The translations under genes and the position numbers were made by a program. A DNA stretch of 64,000 bases, taken from contig NZ_JAGQCJ010000001.1 in the NCBI RefSeq assembly GCF_024346135.1, positions 248,001 to 312,000 on the forward strand, written 5' to 3'. Positions 49,482-57,731 of the stretch are shown here, in pieces (position 1 is the first letter of the stretch; every line of letters starts with the position of its first letter). Below the pieces are notes generated by a model that searched no databases, had not been told where the DNA came from, and was given only the letters and a program-made list of their open reading frames with translations. Origin of the DNA: Cyanobium sp. CH-040 (lineage in GTDB: Bacteria > Cyanobacteriota > Cyanobacteriia > PCC-6307 > Cyanobiaceae).

Positions 49482-50510
49482 TCTGCGAACGCCATGGCCC
49501 CTCTCTCCATCACCGCTCCCGCTGCCGCCGGTGATCTCTCGCAGCTGGGCGGCGGCGACCTGGTGCGCAGCTACCTGCGGGACATCGGCCGTGTGCCGCT
49601 GCTGACGCACGAGCAGGAGATCACGCTGGGGCGTCAGGTGCAGGAGCTGATGGCGCTGGAGGAACTGGAGCAGGAGCTGACGCTGCGCGCCGGCGGCAGC
49701 AGGCCGAGCCAGGCGGAGCTGGCGGCGGCGGCGGGCCTGAGCGCGCCGCTGCTGAAGAAGCGTCTGCAGGCGGGCCGCCGGGCCAAGGAGCGGATGGTGG
49801 CGGCGAACCTGCGGCTGGTGGTGAGCGTGGCGAAGAAGTACACCAAGCGGAACATGGAGCTGCTGGACCTGATCCAGGAGGGAACGATCGGGCTGGTGCG
49901 GGGTGTGGAGAAGTTCGATCCGACGCGGGGCTACAAGTTCTCGACGTATGCGTACTGGTGGATCCGGCAGGGGATCACGCGGGCGATCGCGGAGAAGAGC
50001 CGCACGATCCGGCTGCCGATCCACATCACCGAGACGCTGAACAAGCTGAAGAAGGGGCAGCGGGAGCTGAGCCAGACGCTGGGCCGCACGCCGACGGTGA
50101 CGGAGCTGGCGGAGTTCGTGGAGCTTCCGGAGGAGGAGGTGAAGGAGCTGCTGTGCCGTGCGCGGCAGCCGGTGAGCCTGGAGACGAAGGTGGGGGACGG
50201 GGAGGACACGGAGCTGCTGGAGCTGCTGGCTGGGGATGAGGAGCTGCCGGAGGAGCGGGTGGACGGGGAGTGCCTGAAGGGAGACCTGCGGGCGCTGCTG
50301 GAGCAGCTGCCGGAGCTGCAGGGTCGGGTGCTGAAGATGCGCTACGGCATCCCCGGCCCCGATCTGGCCGAAGGCGATGAGCCCATGAGCCTCACCGGCA
50401 TCGGCCGCATCCTCGGCATCAGCCGCGATCGGGTGCGCAACATCGAGCGCGATGCCCTGGCGCGGCTGCGTCAGCTGGGCCAGGCGGTGGAGGCCTACGT
50501 GGCCAGCTGA
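49470..50510 (+). CDS. group 2 sigma-70 family RNA polymerase sigma factor
   Basis: 346 aa from the ATG at 49470, or 338 from the ATG at 49494, which lies just past the palindrome. Region 1.2/2.1 is [20 protein letters not shown], region 2 has [20 protein letters not shown] and [19 protein letters not shown], region 3 [16 protein letters not shown], and region 4 ends [18 protein letters not shown]. The RpoD-like core without a long region 1.1 fits the cyanobacterial group 2 sigmas (SigB-SigE). Codon use in the first two thirds is oddly uniform (runs of GAG, CTG and GCG). Region 4 carries the insertion [11 protein letters not shown]. Confidence 0.92.
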   Translation: MFRNSANAMAPLSITAPAAAGDLSQLGGGDLVRSYLRDIGRVPLLTHEQEITLGRQVQELMALEELEQELTLRAGGSRPSQAELAAAAGLSAPLLKKRLQAGRRAKERMVAANLRLVVSVAKKYTKRNMELLDLIQEGTIGLVRGVEKFDPTRGYKFSTYAYWWIRQGITRAIAEKSRTIRLPIHITETLNKLKKGQRELSQTLGRTPTVTELAEFVELPEEEVKELLCRARQPVSLETKVGDGEDTELLELLAGDEELPEERVDGECLKGDLRALLEQLPELQGRVLKMRYGIPGPDLAEGDEPMSLTGIGRILGISRDRVRNIERDALARLRQLGQAVEAYVAS

Positions 50511-50598
50511 GGGGCGCCTGCCCGGCTGGAGCTGCGCTTAGCTGAGGGGCCGGCCGGCGCCCGGATGCCGGTCGGAGCTTCCGTGCCTCCCCCAGCCG

Positions 50599-52266
50599 AT
50601 GATCTTCAGCAGCGTCTTCCATGAGCTCGCCGCCATCCTGCTGCTGGCGGGGGTGATCGGCGTGCTGGCCCTGAAGCTGCGCCAGCCCCTGATCATCGGC
50701 TACATCCTCACCGGCATCCTCGTGGGCCCGGCCGCGCTGGGCTGGGTGTCCGGCGGCAGCGAGCTGAAGCTGCTCTCGAGCATCGGCATCTCGGTGCTGC
50801 TGTTCGTGGTGGGTCTGAAGCTCGACGTGGGCCTGATCCGCTCGGTGGGTCCGGTGGCGCTGGCCACCGGCCTGGGCCAGATCGTGTTCACCTCGCTGTT
50901 CGGCTTCCTGATCGCCCTGGCCCTGGGCTACGGGCCCGTGCCGGCGATCTACATCGCCGTGTGCCTCACCTTCTCCAGCACGATCATCATCGTCAAGCTG
51001 CTCTCCGACAAGCGCGAGATCGACTCGCTGCACGGGCGGATCGCCGTGGGCTTCCTGGTGGTGCAGGACATCGCCGTGATCCTGGCGATGATCCTGCTCA
51101 GCTCCTTCACCACCCAGGGCGACGGCGGCATCGCCGCCCAGGCGATCCGGCTGCTGCTGGTGGGCAGCGCCTTCGTGCTCGGCACCGCCGCCACGATGCG
51201 CTGGGTGATGCCGCCGCTGCTGGGGCGCCTGGCCCAGAACCAGGAGCTGCTGGTGCTGTTCGCCGTGGGCTGGGCCGTGGGCCTGGCCGCCCTGGCCGAC
51301 GCGGTGGAGTTCAGCAAGGAGGTGGGCGCCTTCCTGGGTGGTGTGTCGATCGCCTCCACCGCCTACCGCGAGGCGATCGCCTCCCGGCTCACCGGCCTGC
51401 GCGATTTCCTGCTGCTGTTCTTCTTCATCGATCTGGGCTCCGGCCTCAACCTCTCGGCCGCGGGCCTGCAGTTCGGACCCGCCCTGGTGCTGTCGCTGTT
51501 CGTGCTGGTGGGCAACCCGCTGATCGTGGTGGCGATCATGGGCTGGATGGGCTACCGGCGCCGCACCGGCCTGCTGGCGGGCCTCACCGTGGCCCAGATC
51601 TCGGAGTTCTCGCTGATCCTGGCGGCCCTGGGGCTGCAGCTGGGCCAGCTCGGCGAGGCCGAGGTGAGCCTGATCACCCTGGTGGGGGTGATCACCATCG
51701 CTCTCTCCACCTACATGATCCTGGGCTCCGATCAGCTCTACCGCTGGCTGCGGGGGCCGCTGCGGCTGTTCGAGCGGCGCAACCCCTTCAGCGAGATCGC
51801 CGGCAGTTCCTCCGGCCCGGCGCGGGTGGACGTGATCCTGCTGGGGCTGGGCCGTTTCGGCGGCGCCATCCACCGCCAGCTCAGGCCCCACAACCTCTCG
51901 ATCCTCGGCATCGACTTCGATCCCCAGGCCCTGCGCCTGGCCGCCGCCCAGGGGTTGCCGGTGCAGTACGGGGATTCGGAGGATCCCGAGTTCACCTCCT
52001 CGCTGCCCCTGTCCTCGGCCACGGTGGTGGTGAGCACGCTGCCCTCCCTGGAGGCCAACACGGCCATTCACCACGGCCTGCAGACGGCCGGCTTCCGTGG
52101 CCACTTCATCGCCACCGCCCACGACGAGGCGGAGGTGGCCAAGCTCGAGTTCCTCGGCGCCCAGCGCACGCTGCTGCCCTTCCTGGACGCGGCCGAGCGG
52201 GCCGCCGAGCTGATCGTGGAGGACCTGGTGGATCTGCGGGCTCAGCTGGGAACGCGAGCCGCCTGA
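50599..52266 (+). CDS. CPA2-family cation:proton antiporter with TrkA-N (RCK) domain
   Basis: 555 aa from the ATG at 50599. Twelve or so helices (about 5-385) include LRQPLIIGYILTGILVGP and TFSSTIIIVKLLSDKREIDS, as in KefB/NapA-type exchangers, with FLVVQDIAVILAMIL. A cytoplasmic Rossmann domain follows (DVILLGLGRFGGAIHRQLRP), the TrkA-N nucleotide-sensing module, but no TrkA-C domain. It probably exports K+ or Na+ in exchange for H+ under control of NAD(H) or adenine nucleotides. The last 25 bases overlap the convergent CPA1-type antiporter. Confidence 0.88.
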   Translation: MIFSSVFHELAAILLLAGVIGVLALKLRQPLIIGYILTGILVGPAALGWVSGGSELKLLSSIGISVLLFVVGLKLDVGLIRSVGPVALATGLGQIVFTSLFGFLIALALGYGPVPAIYIAVCLTFSSTIIIVKLLSDKREIDSLHGRIAVGFLVVQDIAVILAMILLSSFTTQGDGGIAAQAIRLLLVGSAFVLGTAATMRWVMPPLLGRLAQNQELLVLFAVGWAVGLAALADAVEFSKEVGAFLGGVSIASTAYREAIASRLTGLRDFLLLFFFIDLGSGLNLSAAGLQFGPALVLSLFVLVGNPLIVVAIMGWMGYRRRTGLLAGLTVAQISEFSLILAALGLQLGQLGEAEVSLITLVGVITIALSTYMILGSDQLYRWLRGPLRLFERRNPFSEIAGSSSGPARVDVILLGLGRFGGAIHRQLRPHNLSILGIDFDPQALRLAAAQGLPVQYGDSEDPEFTSSLPLSSATVVVSTLPSLEANTAIHHGLQTAGFRGHFIATAHDEAEVAKLEFLGAQRTLLPFLDAAERAAELIVEDLVDLRAQLGTRAA

Positions 52267-53975
52267 TCCCGGCAATCCCGCTCCGCCGAACCAGGGGTGA
52301 TCACCCGCACCGCGTCGGCTTCGCAGCCCTGGCGGATCACGAGCGGACCGAAGCGGCCGGGTGCTCCGGCTTGCTCGTGCTCCAGCAGATGATCAAGGGT
52401 GTGGGCGGCGGCGGCCGCTGCCAGCGGTTCGGCCAGAGCGAAGAACCGCTTCAGCTGCCCCAGGGTGGTGTATCCGGGGAACACCAGTTCCAGGTCCTCC
52501 GGCAACGGCAGCTCCTTCGCCTCCGGGCTGAACAGGCGGTCGATCAGCGGCTTCACGTGGCTGCGCAGGGCCACGAACACATGGTCGCCGGGTTCCAGGG
52601 CCGTGGCGCCGCGGGGGATCACCACCTGGCGGCGGCGCACCACCAGGGTCACCACCATGCCGTCCGGCCGGGCCAGCTCCCGCAGCCTCAGCCCCGCCGC
52701 CGGCGCCCCCGGGCGCACGGTGTAGTCGACGATCTCGCCATCCACATGGCGCAGGGCATTGATCTCCACCGACAACGGCGGCGCTGGATCGGCCGGCCGT
52801 CCGAGCCGCAGCCGGCGCGCCACCGCGGGCAGCGACCAGCCCTGGCTGACGGCCGAGATCAGCACCACGAAGAACACGGCGTTGAAGATCACGTGGCTGC
52901 CGGAGACGCCGGCCATCAGCGGGAAGGTGGCCAGGGTGATCGGCACCGCTCCCTTCAGCCCCACCCAGGAGAGCAGGGTGAGCTCGCGGGCGTCGTAGCG
53001 GAACGGGCTGGCCGCCACCAGCACGGCCACCGGCCGGGCCACCAGGATCAGCACCAGGGCGATCAGCAGGCCCTCCCAGGCCACGGCCGCCAGACGGCTG
53101 GGGAAGCTCAGCAGCCCCAGCATCACGAACAGCACGATCTGTCCGAGCCAGGCGGCGGCGTCGTGAAACAGGAAGATCCCCCGGCGCCACACGATCGGGC
53201 TGCTGCCCAGCACGATCCCGGCGAGATACACCGCCAGAAAGCCGCTGCCGCCCAGCACCGCCGCCAGGCCGAAGGCCAGCAGCCCGAAGGCCAGGGCCAG
53301 CAGGGGGTAGAGGCCGGGGTAGTCGAGATTGATCCGGTTCACGGCCAGGCCGGCCAGCCGGCCCACGCCCACCCCCACCAGGGCGCCCACGCCGAACTGG
53401 GTGAGGAACAGCAGCGCCAGATCAGCCCCGGAGCCGGCCTGGCCGTTGATCAGGCCGATCAGACCGATGGTGAGGAAGATCGCCATCGGATCGTTGGAGC
53501 CGCTCTCCACCTCGAGGGTTGAGGTGAGCCGCTCCGGCAGGCGCAGACCACTGGTGCGCAGCACCGAGAACACCGCCGCCGCGTCGGTGGAGCCGACGAT
53601 GCTGCCCAGCAGCAGGCCCTGCAGCAGCGGCATGCCCAGGATCCAGGCCGCCGCCAGGCCGGTGATCACGGAGGTGAGCAGCACCCCCACGGTGGAGAGC
53701 GCCAGGGCCTGCTTCCACACCCGCCGCACGCAGTCGAGGGAGGTGCGCAGGCCGCCGTCGAAGAGGATCAGGGCGAGGGCGGCGCTGCCCAGGCTGTTGG
53801 CCAGGGGGTAGTTCTCGAAGGGGATGCGGCCGATGCCCTCCGAGCCCGCGAGCATGCCCACGGCCAGGAACAGCACCAGCACGGGCATGCCCAGCCGGGC
53901 CGAGAACTTGCTGGAGGCGATGCCGATCAGCAGCAGCACCCCGGCCAGCAGCATCGCCGTGTTGATCCCGTCCAT
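52242..53975 (-). CDS. CPA1-type K+/H+ antiporter with RCK_C and CorC-like C-terminal domains
   Basis: 577 aa from the ATG at 53975. Helices fill about residues 5-395, with FDGGLRTSLDCVRRVWKQAL and GSIVGSTDAAAVFSVLRTSG. The ion site region is LEVESGSNDPMAIFLTIGLI. The cytoplasmic tail has a TrkA-C/RCK_C domain (DYTVRPGAPAAGLRLRELAR) and a terminal CorC/HlyC-like module (about 495-565). This order is that of CvrA/NhaP2 potassium/proton antiporters. Potassium handling is the target of c-di-AMP in many bacteria, so the pgpH-like gene at 22431 may be relevant. Confidence 0.88.
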   Translation of the reverse strand: MDGINTAMLLAGVLLLIGIASSKFSARLGMPVLVLFLAVGMLAGSEGIGRIPFENYPLANSLGSAALALILFDGGLRTSLDCVRRVWKQALALSTVGVLLTSVITGLAAAWILGMPLLQGLLLGSIVGSTDAAAVFSVLRTSGLRLPERLTSTLEVESGSNDPMAIFLTIGLIGLINGQAGSGADLALLFLTQFGVGALVGVGVGRLAGLAVNRINLDYPGLYPLLALAFGLLAFGLAAVLGGSGFLAVYLAGIVLGSSPIVWRRGIFLFHDAAAWLGQIVLFVMLGLLSFPSRLAAVAWEGLLIALVLILVARPVAVLVAASPFRYDARELTLLSWVGLKGAVPITLATFPLMAGVSGSHVIFNAVFFVVLISAVSQGWSLPAVARRLRLGRPADPAPPLSVEINALRHVDGEIVDYTVRPGAPAAGLRLRELARPDGMVVTLVVRRRQVVIPRGATALEPGDHVFVALRSHVKPLIDRLFSPEAKELPLPEDLELVFPGYTTLGQLKRFFALAEPLAAAAAAHTLDHLLEHEQAGAPGRFGPLVIRQGCEADAVRVITPGSAERDCRDQAARVPS

Positions 53976-54025
53976 GCTCCGGCGCCGCTGCGGACCGGCA
54001 CGATCGTGCCATCAGGCGCCGGATT

Positions 54026-55183
54026 TCAGGAGCCGGCGGCCGGCTCGGCGCTGGCTGGAGTGCTGCTGGCCCGGTAGCGCAGCAGCGTGCTGCCGCCGGC
54101 ATCGAGCAGGAACAGCTCGCCGGCTTCGATGCGCCAGCCGCGCACCTGCTCCAGGGCGCGCAGGACGTTCATCTCGAAGGCCATCACCGGCTCGCCGCAG
54201 GCCATCCGGGTGCTGGCCAGCGGCGAGAAGCGCAGGGCCTTGCCGTCGAGGCTGAAGCCGCCCATCAGCCGGTTGCAGCCGCCGCTGCCGCTCACCCGGT
54301 CGCTGCCCGTGTCGAACAGCAGCTCCACCGGCCGCCCGCCGGCCGGCGGGCGCTCCTGCCGGCCCTGCCGGCTGAGGCTGTCCAGCCGCCAGCTGGTGCC
54401 CCGCAGCGGCAGCTGCTGGCCGCCGGGGCAGGCGGTCTGGTCGGCGTGCAGGTTCACCAGGCGCTCCACCACCAGGGTGCGCACCGGTGGCTGGCCACCC
54501 TCCATCGACGGCCGGGTGGTGATCAGGCCCTCCAGATTCACCAGCCGCGGCGCCCCGGCGGCCCGGGTCTGCAGGTAGGCGCGCTCCAGCTTCAGATAGT
54601 CGGCGTCCATCGCCACCGGCAGGGTGCGGCCCGTGGCGCAGAGCTGGATGCTGGGGGCGTCGGCCATGTAGCGGAACAGCCCCGCCAGGTGCAGGCGCGG
54701 GTCGATGGGGGCGGGCTGGCTGAGACGCGCCAACCGGTCGTTGTGGCGGGAGCGGACCGGCCGGCCCTCCAGGTCGAGCTTGCGCAGCTGGCGGCCCCTG
54801 CGCAGCGGTTTCAGGAACACCGGCGCCTCACGGCCGCCCCGCAGCACCAGCCGGCGGCCATCGGCGTCCAGCTGCCAGCGGCCGATGTCGTCGAAGCCGC
54901 GCTCCGGGTCGCGGTTCAGGTACGTCTGGCGCAGCTGGTAGGTGCCGTCGGCCTCCAGATCCACGTGCCAGCGGACCGGGCCCGAAGCCCCCGGGATGTC
55001 GCCCACCCAGCTGGCCGGCAGCGGCCCCAGCGCCTTCGGCGCCGGCTTCGCCTTCTCCGCCCGGGCCGGCATCGCCGCGCCGAGCAGCAGCAGGCCCAGG
55101 GCCAGCCCGGTGGGGAGGGCCGCGTGGCGGCTGCGGTGGACGCGGGCGGCCCGGGGGCGATGGCGTGGGGTCTGCAGGGGCAT
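54026..55183 (-). CDS. exported META/HslJ-domain protein with NlpE-like N-terminus
   Basis: 385 aa from the ATG at 55183. A signal peptide (GLALGLLLLGAAMPARA) precedes an NlpE-like beta-rich region (about 50-150; GTYQLRQTYLNRDPERGFDD, IGRWQLDADGRRLVLRGG), a middle domain and the C-terminal META domain (about 275-375; GTSWRLDSLS, VSGSGGCNRLMGGFSLDGKA, LASTRMACGEP). HslJ and NlpE are envelope stress proteins in enterobacteria, so an envelope-stress or copper-response role is possible here. It is convergent with nothing but follows the antiporter at 50 bp, on the same strand. Confidence 0.82.
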   Translation of the reverse strand: MPLQTPRHRPRAARVHRSRHAALPTGLALGLLLLGAAMPARAEKAKPAPKALGPLPASWVGDIPGASGPVRWHVDLEADGTYQLRQTYLNRDPERGFDDIGRWQLDADGRRLVLRGGREAPVFLKPLRRGRQLRKLDLEGRPVRSRHNDRLARLSQPAPIDPRLHLAGLFRYMADAPSIQLCATGRTLPVAMDADYLKLERAYLQTRAAGAPRLVNLEGLITTRPSMEGGQPPVRTLVVERLVNLHADQTACPGGQQLPLRGTSWRLDSLSRQGRQERPPAGGRPVELLFDTGSDRVSGSGGCNRLMGGFSLDGKALRFSPLASTRMACGEPVMAFEMNVLRALEQVRGWRIEAGELFLLDAGGSTLLRYRASSTPASAEPAAGS

Positions 55184-55488
55184 GGGCGGGAGTGGCTGCG
55201 AGCGGGGGGCGGAGGCAGGGCCTGGGCCGGACGCCCGCCAGGAATCACCAGGGGTCGTCCTCTTGCGCAGTGTTGACACGGAAGCCGGATTCAGCAACCC
55301 GGGTGCCGCCCCGCGTGCACGGCCGAGGTCTGGGATGCCATGGCGGCCGGTTGGCCCCCTGTTGAAGCCAATGGGGTGATCAACAGTGCTGTGACTCGAT
55401 GTAACGGCTTGACATGTCACTCGGTTATCCCGCTGTTGCTCCATCGATGGTTGCTTCTAGGCTTGGGTCAGCGTCGGAGAGTTGAGAG
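55184..55488. other. upstream region of the RCC1-like gene
   Basis: This 305-bp gap separates divergent genes. GC content falls across it towards the right. It contains TTGACA twice (55273 and about 55409), a perfect palindrome TGACATGTCA (55410-55419) and the TAGGCT box at 55458. No further gene is supported. Confidence 0.55.
55458..55463 (+). promoter_or_regulatory. -10 box (TAGGCT) of the RCC1-like gene
   Basis: TAGGCT ends 25 bases before the ATG at 55489. A GGAGAG sequence at about 55475 may act as ribosome binding site. The palindrome TGACATGTCA lies 40 bases further upstream and could be an operator. Confidence 0.45.
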
Positions 55489-57300
55489 ATGGCCAAGCAG
55501 CTCAAGGGTGGATTTGTGGATCTGGGTATTGCCGAGCCAGGCCGCTCCCGGCATGAGTGGCGCAATCAAGGTGCCTTTGCGGCGATCAAGAATGATGGCT
55601 CAATCGTTGTCTGGGGTCGTTCTCAAGATGGCGGATCGTTTGTTCCTGTAATTCGCAATCTGAAGGCACCTGCTGTCGATGTCTTTTCCAATCGGCATAG
55701 TTTTGCAGCCTTGCTTGACAATGGCTCAGTCGTGACATGGGGCGAGGATCCCAAGGGTGGCAACAGCAGCGCTGTTCGCTCCAGGCTTCAAGATGGTGTG
55801 ATCCGCGTATTTTCAACCCGCCGCGCCTTTGCCGCCCTCAAGGATGACGGGTCGGTGGTGACATGGGGAAAACCTGACGAGGGTGGAGACAGCACACTTG
55901 TTGCCAGCCAGTTGCGTGGTGGGGTCAAGACCATTTTTACAACGTCGACATCCATGGCTGCACTCAAGCGAGGTGGACGGGTGGTGACGTGGGGGCTGTC
56001 AACGATTGACCCGCGCAGCGAGAAACTTGGTGGGCCTATTGATACGGGTGAGCCGAGAGGTGGAGACAGCTCCAAGGTGGCTGATCTGATCCGCTCAGGA
56101 GTCACGGAAATCTATTCAACTCGTTATGCTTTTGCGGCGCTGAAGCGCCGGGGGAGGCTCGTGACATGGGGCGACTCTCTGCGAGGGGGAGACAGCTCGG
56201 ATGTTGCCAGCAAGCTCGCAAGAGGTGTTCAATCAGTTACCTCGACTGGATACGCATTTGCTGCCTTGAAAAAGTCTGGTTCGGTTGTGACATGGGGCTG
56301 GGAAAACCGTGGTGGGGATAGCTCGAGTGTGGCCGATCAGCTTTCGGGCAAAGTGGAAAGCGTTTTTTCTGCCCGCTATGCCTTTGCAGCGCTTCGCAGA
56401 GATGGATCTGTGGTCACCTGGGGTGACGCGCGGCAAGGCGGAGACAGTTCCAGGGTGCGAGATCGTCTGCGATCTGGAGTTGCAACTGTCTTTTCAAATC
56501 GCTATGCCTTTGCAGCCCTCAAGGAGAATGGCTCAGTCGTCACATGGGGGAACCCGTCCAGCGGTGGCAACAGTTCTGCTGTCAAGCAGGACCTGCGGAG
56601 CGGTGTCGAGTCTCTTTATTCAACACGAAACGCCTTTGCTGCGCTCAAAGAGGATGGATCGGTGGTTTCCTGGGGCCAGTCGGAGTATGGAGGCGATTCT
56701 CGGAGGGTTCGGCGCTTGCTTCAGGATGATGTTGTTGATATCTATACAACTGGTTACGCCTTTGCGGCCTTGAAGGCCGATGGCTCCGTCGTCACCTGGG
56801 GCAGCAACGAGCGTGGTGGCGACAGCCGTGATGTCGCCCGATCACTTCGCGCTAATGTCGCGACAATTTCCAATCCCTATCGGCTTGAGTTCAGTCAAGA
56901 GCGCTCGCTTGGCCGCTCTCGAGTTGACCAACTCACCGGCCGATCCGGCGGATCGGACACATTCACATTGGAGAGTCCCCGGAAGAGCACGATTGATGGT
57001 TTTGATGTCATCACAAACTTCGAGCCGCGCGATCGTATTGCAATTGGCGATCAAACATTTGCTGCAACCATTGATCGCTATGCAGGCAGGGCCAAGCGCC
57101 TGAATGCGAGCCAGGTCGATCGGGCCTTGGCTGGGCCTGGGTTTCTTCCCGGTCAGGTGGCGGCCATCCGGGTCGATGGCTTTGATGGTGCGTTTGTCGT
57201 CATCAACAACAACAGATCTGGATTTCAGCCATCGCAGGACACCATGTTTCTGCTGAGCGGCTATCGCGTTGACGCCATGAATCCCGTGGTGATCGTTTGA
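55489..57300 (+). CDS. RCC1-like ten-repeat surface protein with bluetail-type C-terminus
   Basis: 603 aa. Residues about 28-465 are ten repeats of 42 residues with the core AFAALKxDGSVVTWG, then GGDSSxV and a GV-(F/Y)ST(R/G)Y end; repeat 4 carries a 17-residue insertion around STIDPRSEKLGG. The repeats resemble RCC1/BNR beta-propeller blades. The C-terminal 140 residues (DTFTLESPRKSTIDGFDVIT, GAFVVINNNRSGFQPSQDTM, ending NPVVIV) resemble the bluetail domain of cyanobacterial surface proteins. No N-terminal signal peptide is present, so type I export by a C-terminal signal is likely. G+C is far lower than around it (29 of 60 in 55681-55740). Confidence 0.75.
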   Translation: MAKQLKGGFVDLGIAEPGRSRHEWRNQGAFAAIKNDGSIVVWGRSQDGGSFVPVIRNLKAPAVDVFSNRHSFAALLDNGSVVTWGEDPKGGNSSAVRSRLQDGVIRVFSTRRAFAALKDDGSVVTWGKPDEGGDSTLVASQLRGGVKTIFTTSTSMAALKRGGRVVTWGLSTIDPRSEKLGGPIDTGEPRGGDSSKVADLIRSGVTEIYSTRYAFAALKRRGRLVTWGDSLRGGDSSDVASKLARGVQSVTSTGYAFAALKKSGSVVTWGWENRGGDSSSVADQLSGKVESVFSARYAFAALRRDGSVVTWGDARQGGDSSRVRDRLRSGVATVFSNRYAFAALKENGSVVTWGNPSSGGNSSAVKQDLRSGVESLYSTRNAFAALKEDGSVVSWGQSEYGGDSRRVRRLLQDDVVDIYTTGYAFAALKADGSVVTWGSNERGGDSRDVARSLRANVATISNPYRLEFSQERSLGRSRVDQLTGRSGGSDTFTLESPRKSTIDGFDVITNFEPRDRIAIGDQTFAATIDRYAGRAKRLNASQVDRALAGPGFLPGQVAAIRVDGFDGAFVVINNNRSGFQPSQDTMFLLSGYRVDAMNPVVIV

Positions 57301-57362
57301 GTAGCACCCAGGTTTGAGCAGGATTCCAGGGGACAGGACACACACCTGCGGACGCTTGTGGC

Positions 57363-57381
57363 CCCGGCCCTGCGGGCCGGG
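57363..57381 (+). terminator. possible terminator of the RCC1-like gene
   Basis: CCCGGCCC and GGGCCGGG form a perfect 8-bp stem with a 3-base loop (TGC), 62 bases after the stop codon. Only CTT follows instead of a T-run, so termination is uncertain. Confidence 0.4.
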
Positions 57382-57424
57382 CTTGCGTCCCGCAGGAACC
57401 ACCGCCATCCCTGCTGTGTTCAGC

Positions 57425-57448
57425 CAGGCCCACAAACAGGCCCACAAA
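57425..57448. repeat. 12-bp tandem duplication CAGGCCCACAAA
   Basis: Two perfect adjacent copies occur in the non-coding gap before mutY. Confidence 0.9.
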
Positions 57449-57731
57449 ACCCGACCTTTCCAGCCGAGACCAAGGGGGCCTATGCAGCGCTTCCACAGAG
57501 TCCAAGCGCCGCTTCTCGTGGCGGCAACTCTCGCCCGGGGTCTTCCAGCAAAAAGCCCCTGAAGGATCAGCTTCGGGCGGGCGAACGGCTTGGCTCCATC
57601 GGTTGCCGGGGTCGGTCACTGGGCGTTCTGGAGTCCGCAGACTGCTGAGCCCCTCTTCGTTCGTTCCAGCTGCTGTGCAGTCACCCCGGTCCATCCCCGG
57701 CCTGCAGGGGCCGGTTGCCGAGGCTCCAGCC

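Larger units (their letters stand above)
57301..57731. other. non-coding gap between the RCC1-like gene and mutY
   Basis: This 431-bp stretch has no convincing gene. It holds an 8-bp perfect hairpin (57363-57381), a 12-bp tandem duplication CAGGCCCACAAA (57425-57448) and scattered short frames with arbitrary composition. It may be the decayed edge of the low-GC insertion. Confidence 0.55.

Noticed and set aside
57314-57648. Small open frames before mutY
   Set aside because: No domain, no start signals, arbitrary composition, and three overlapping frames open at once.
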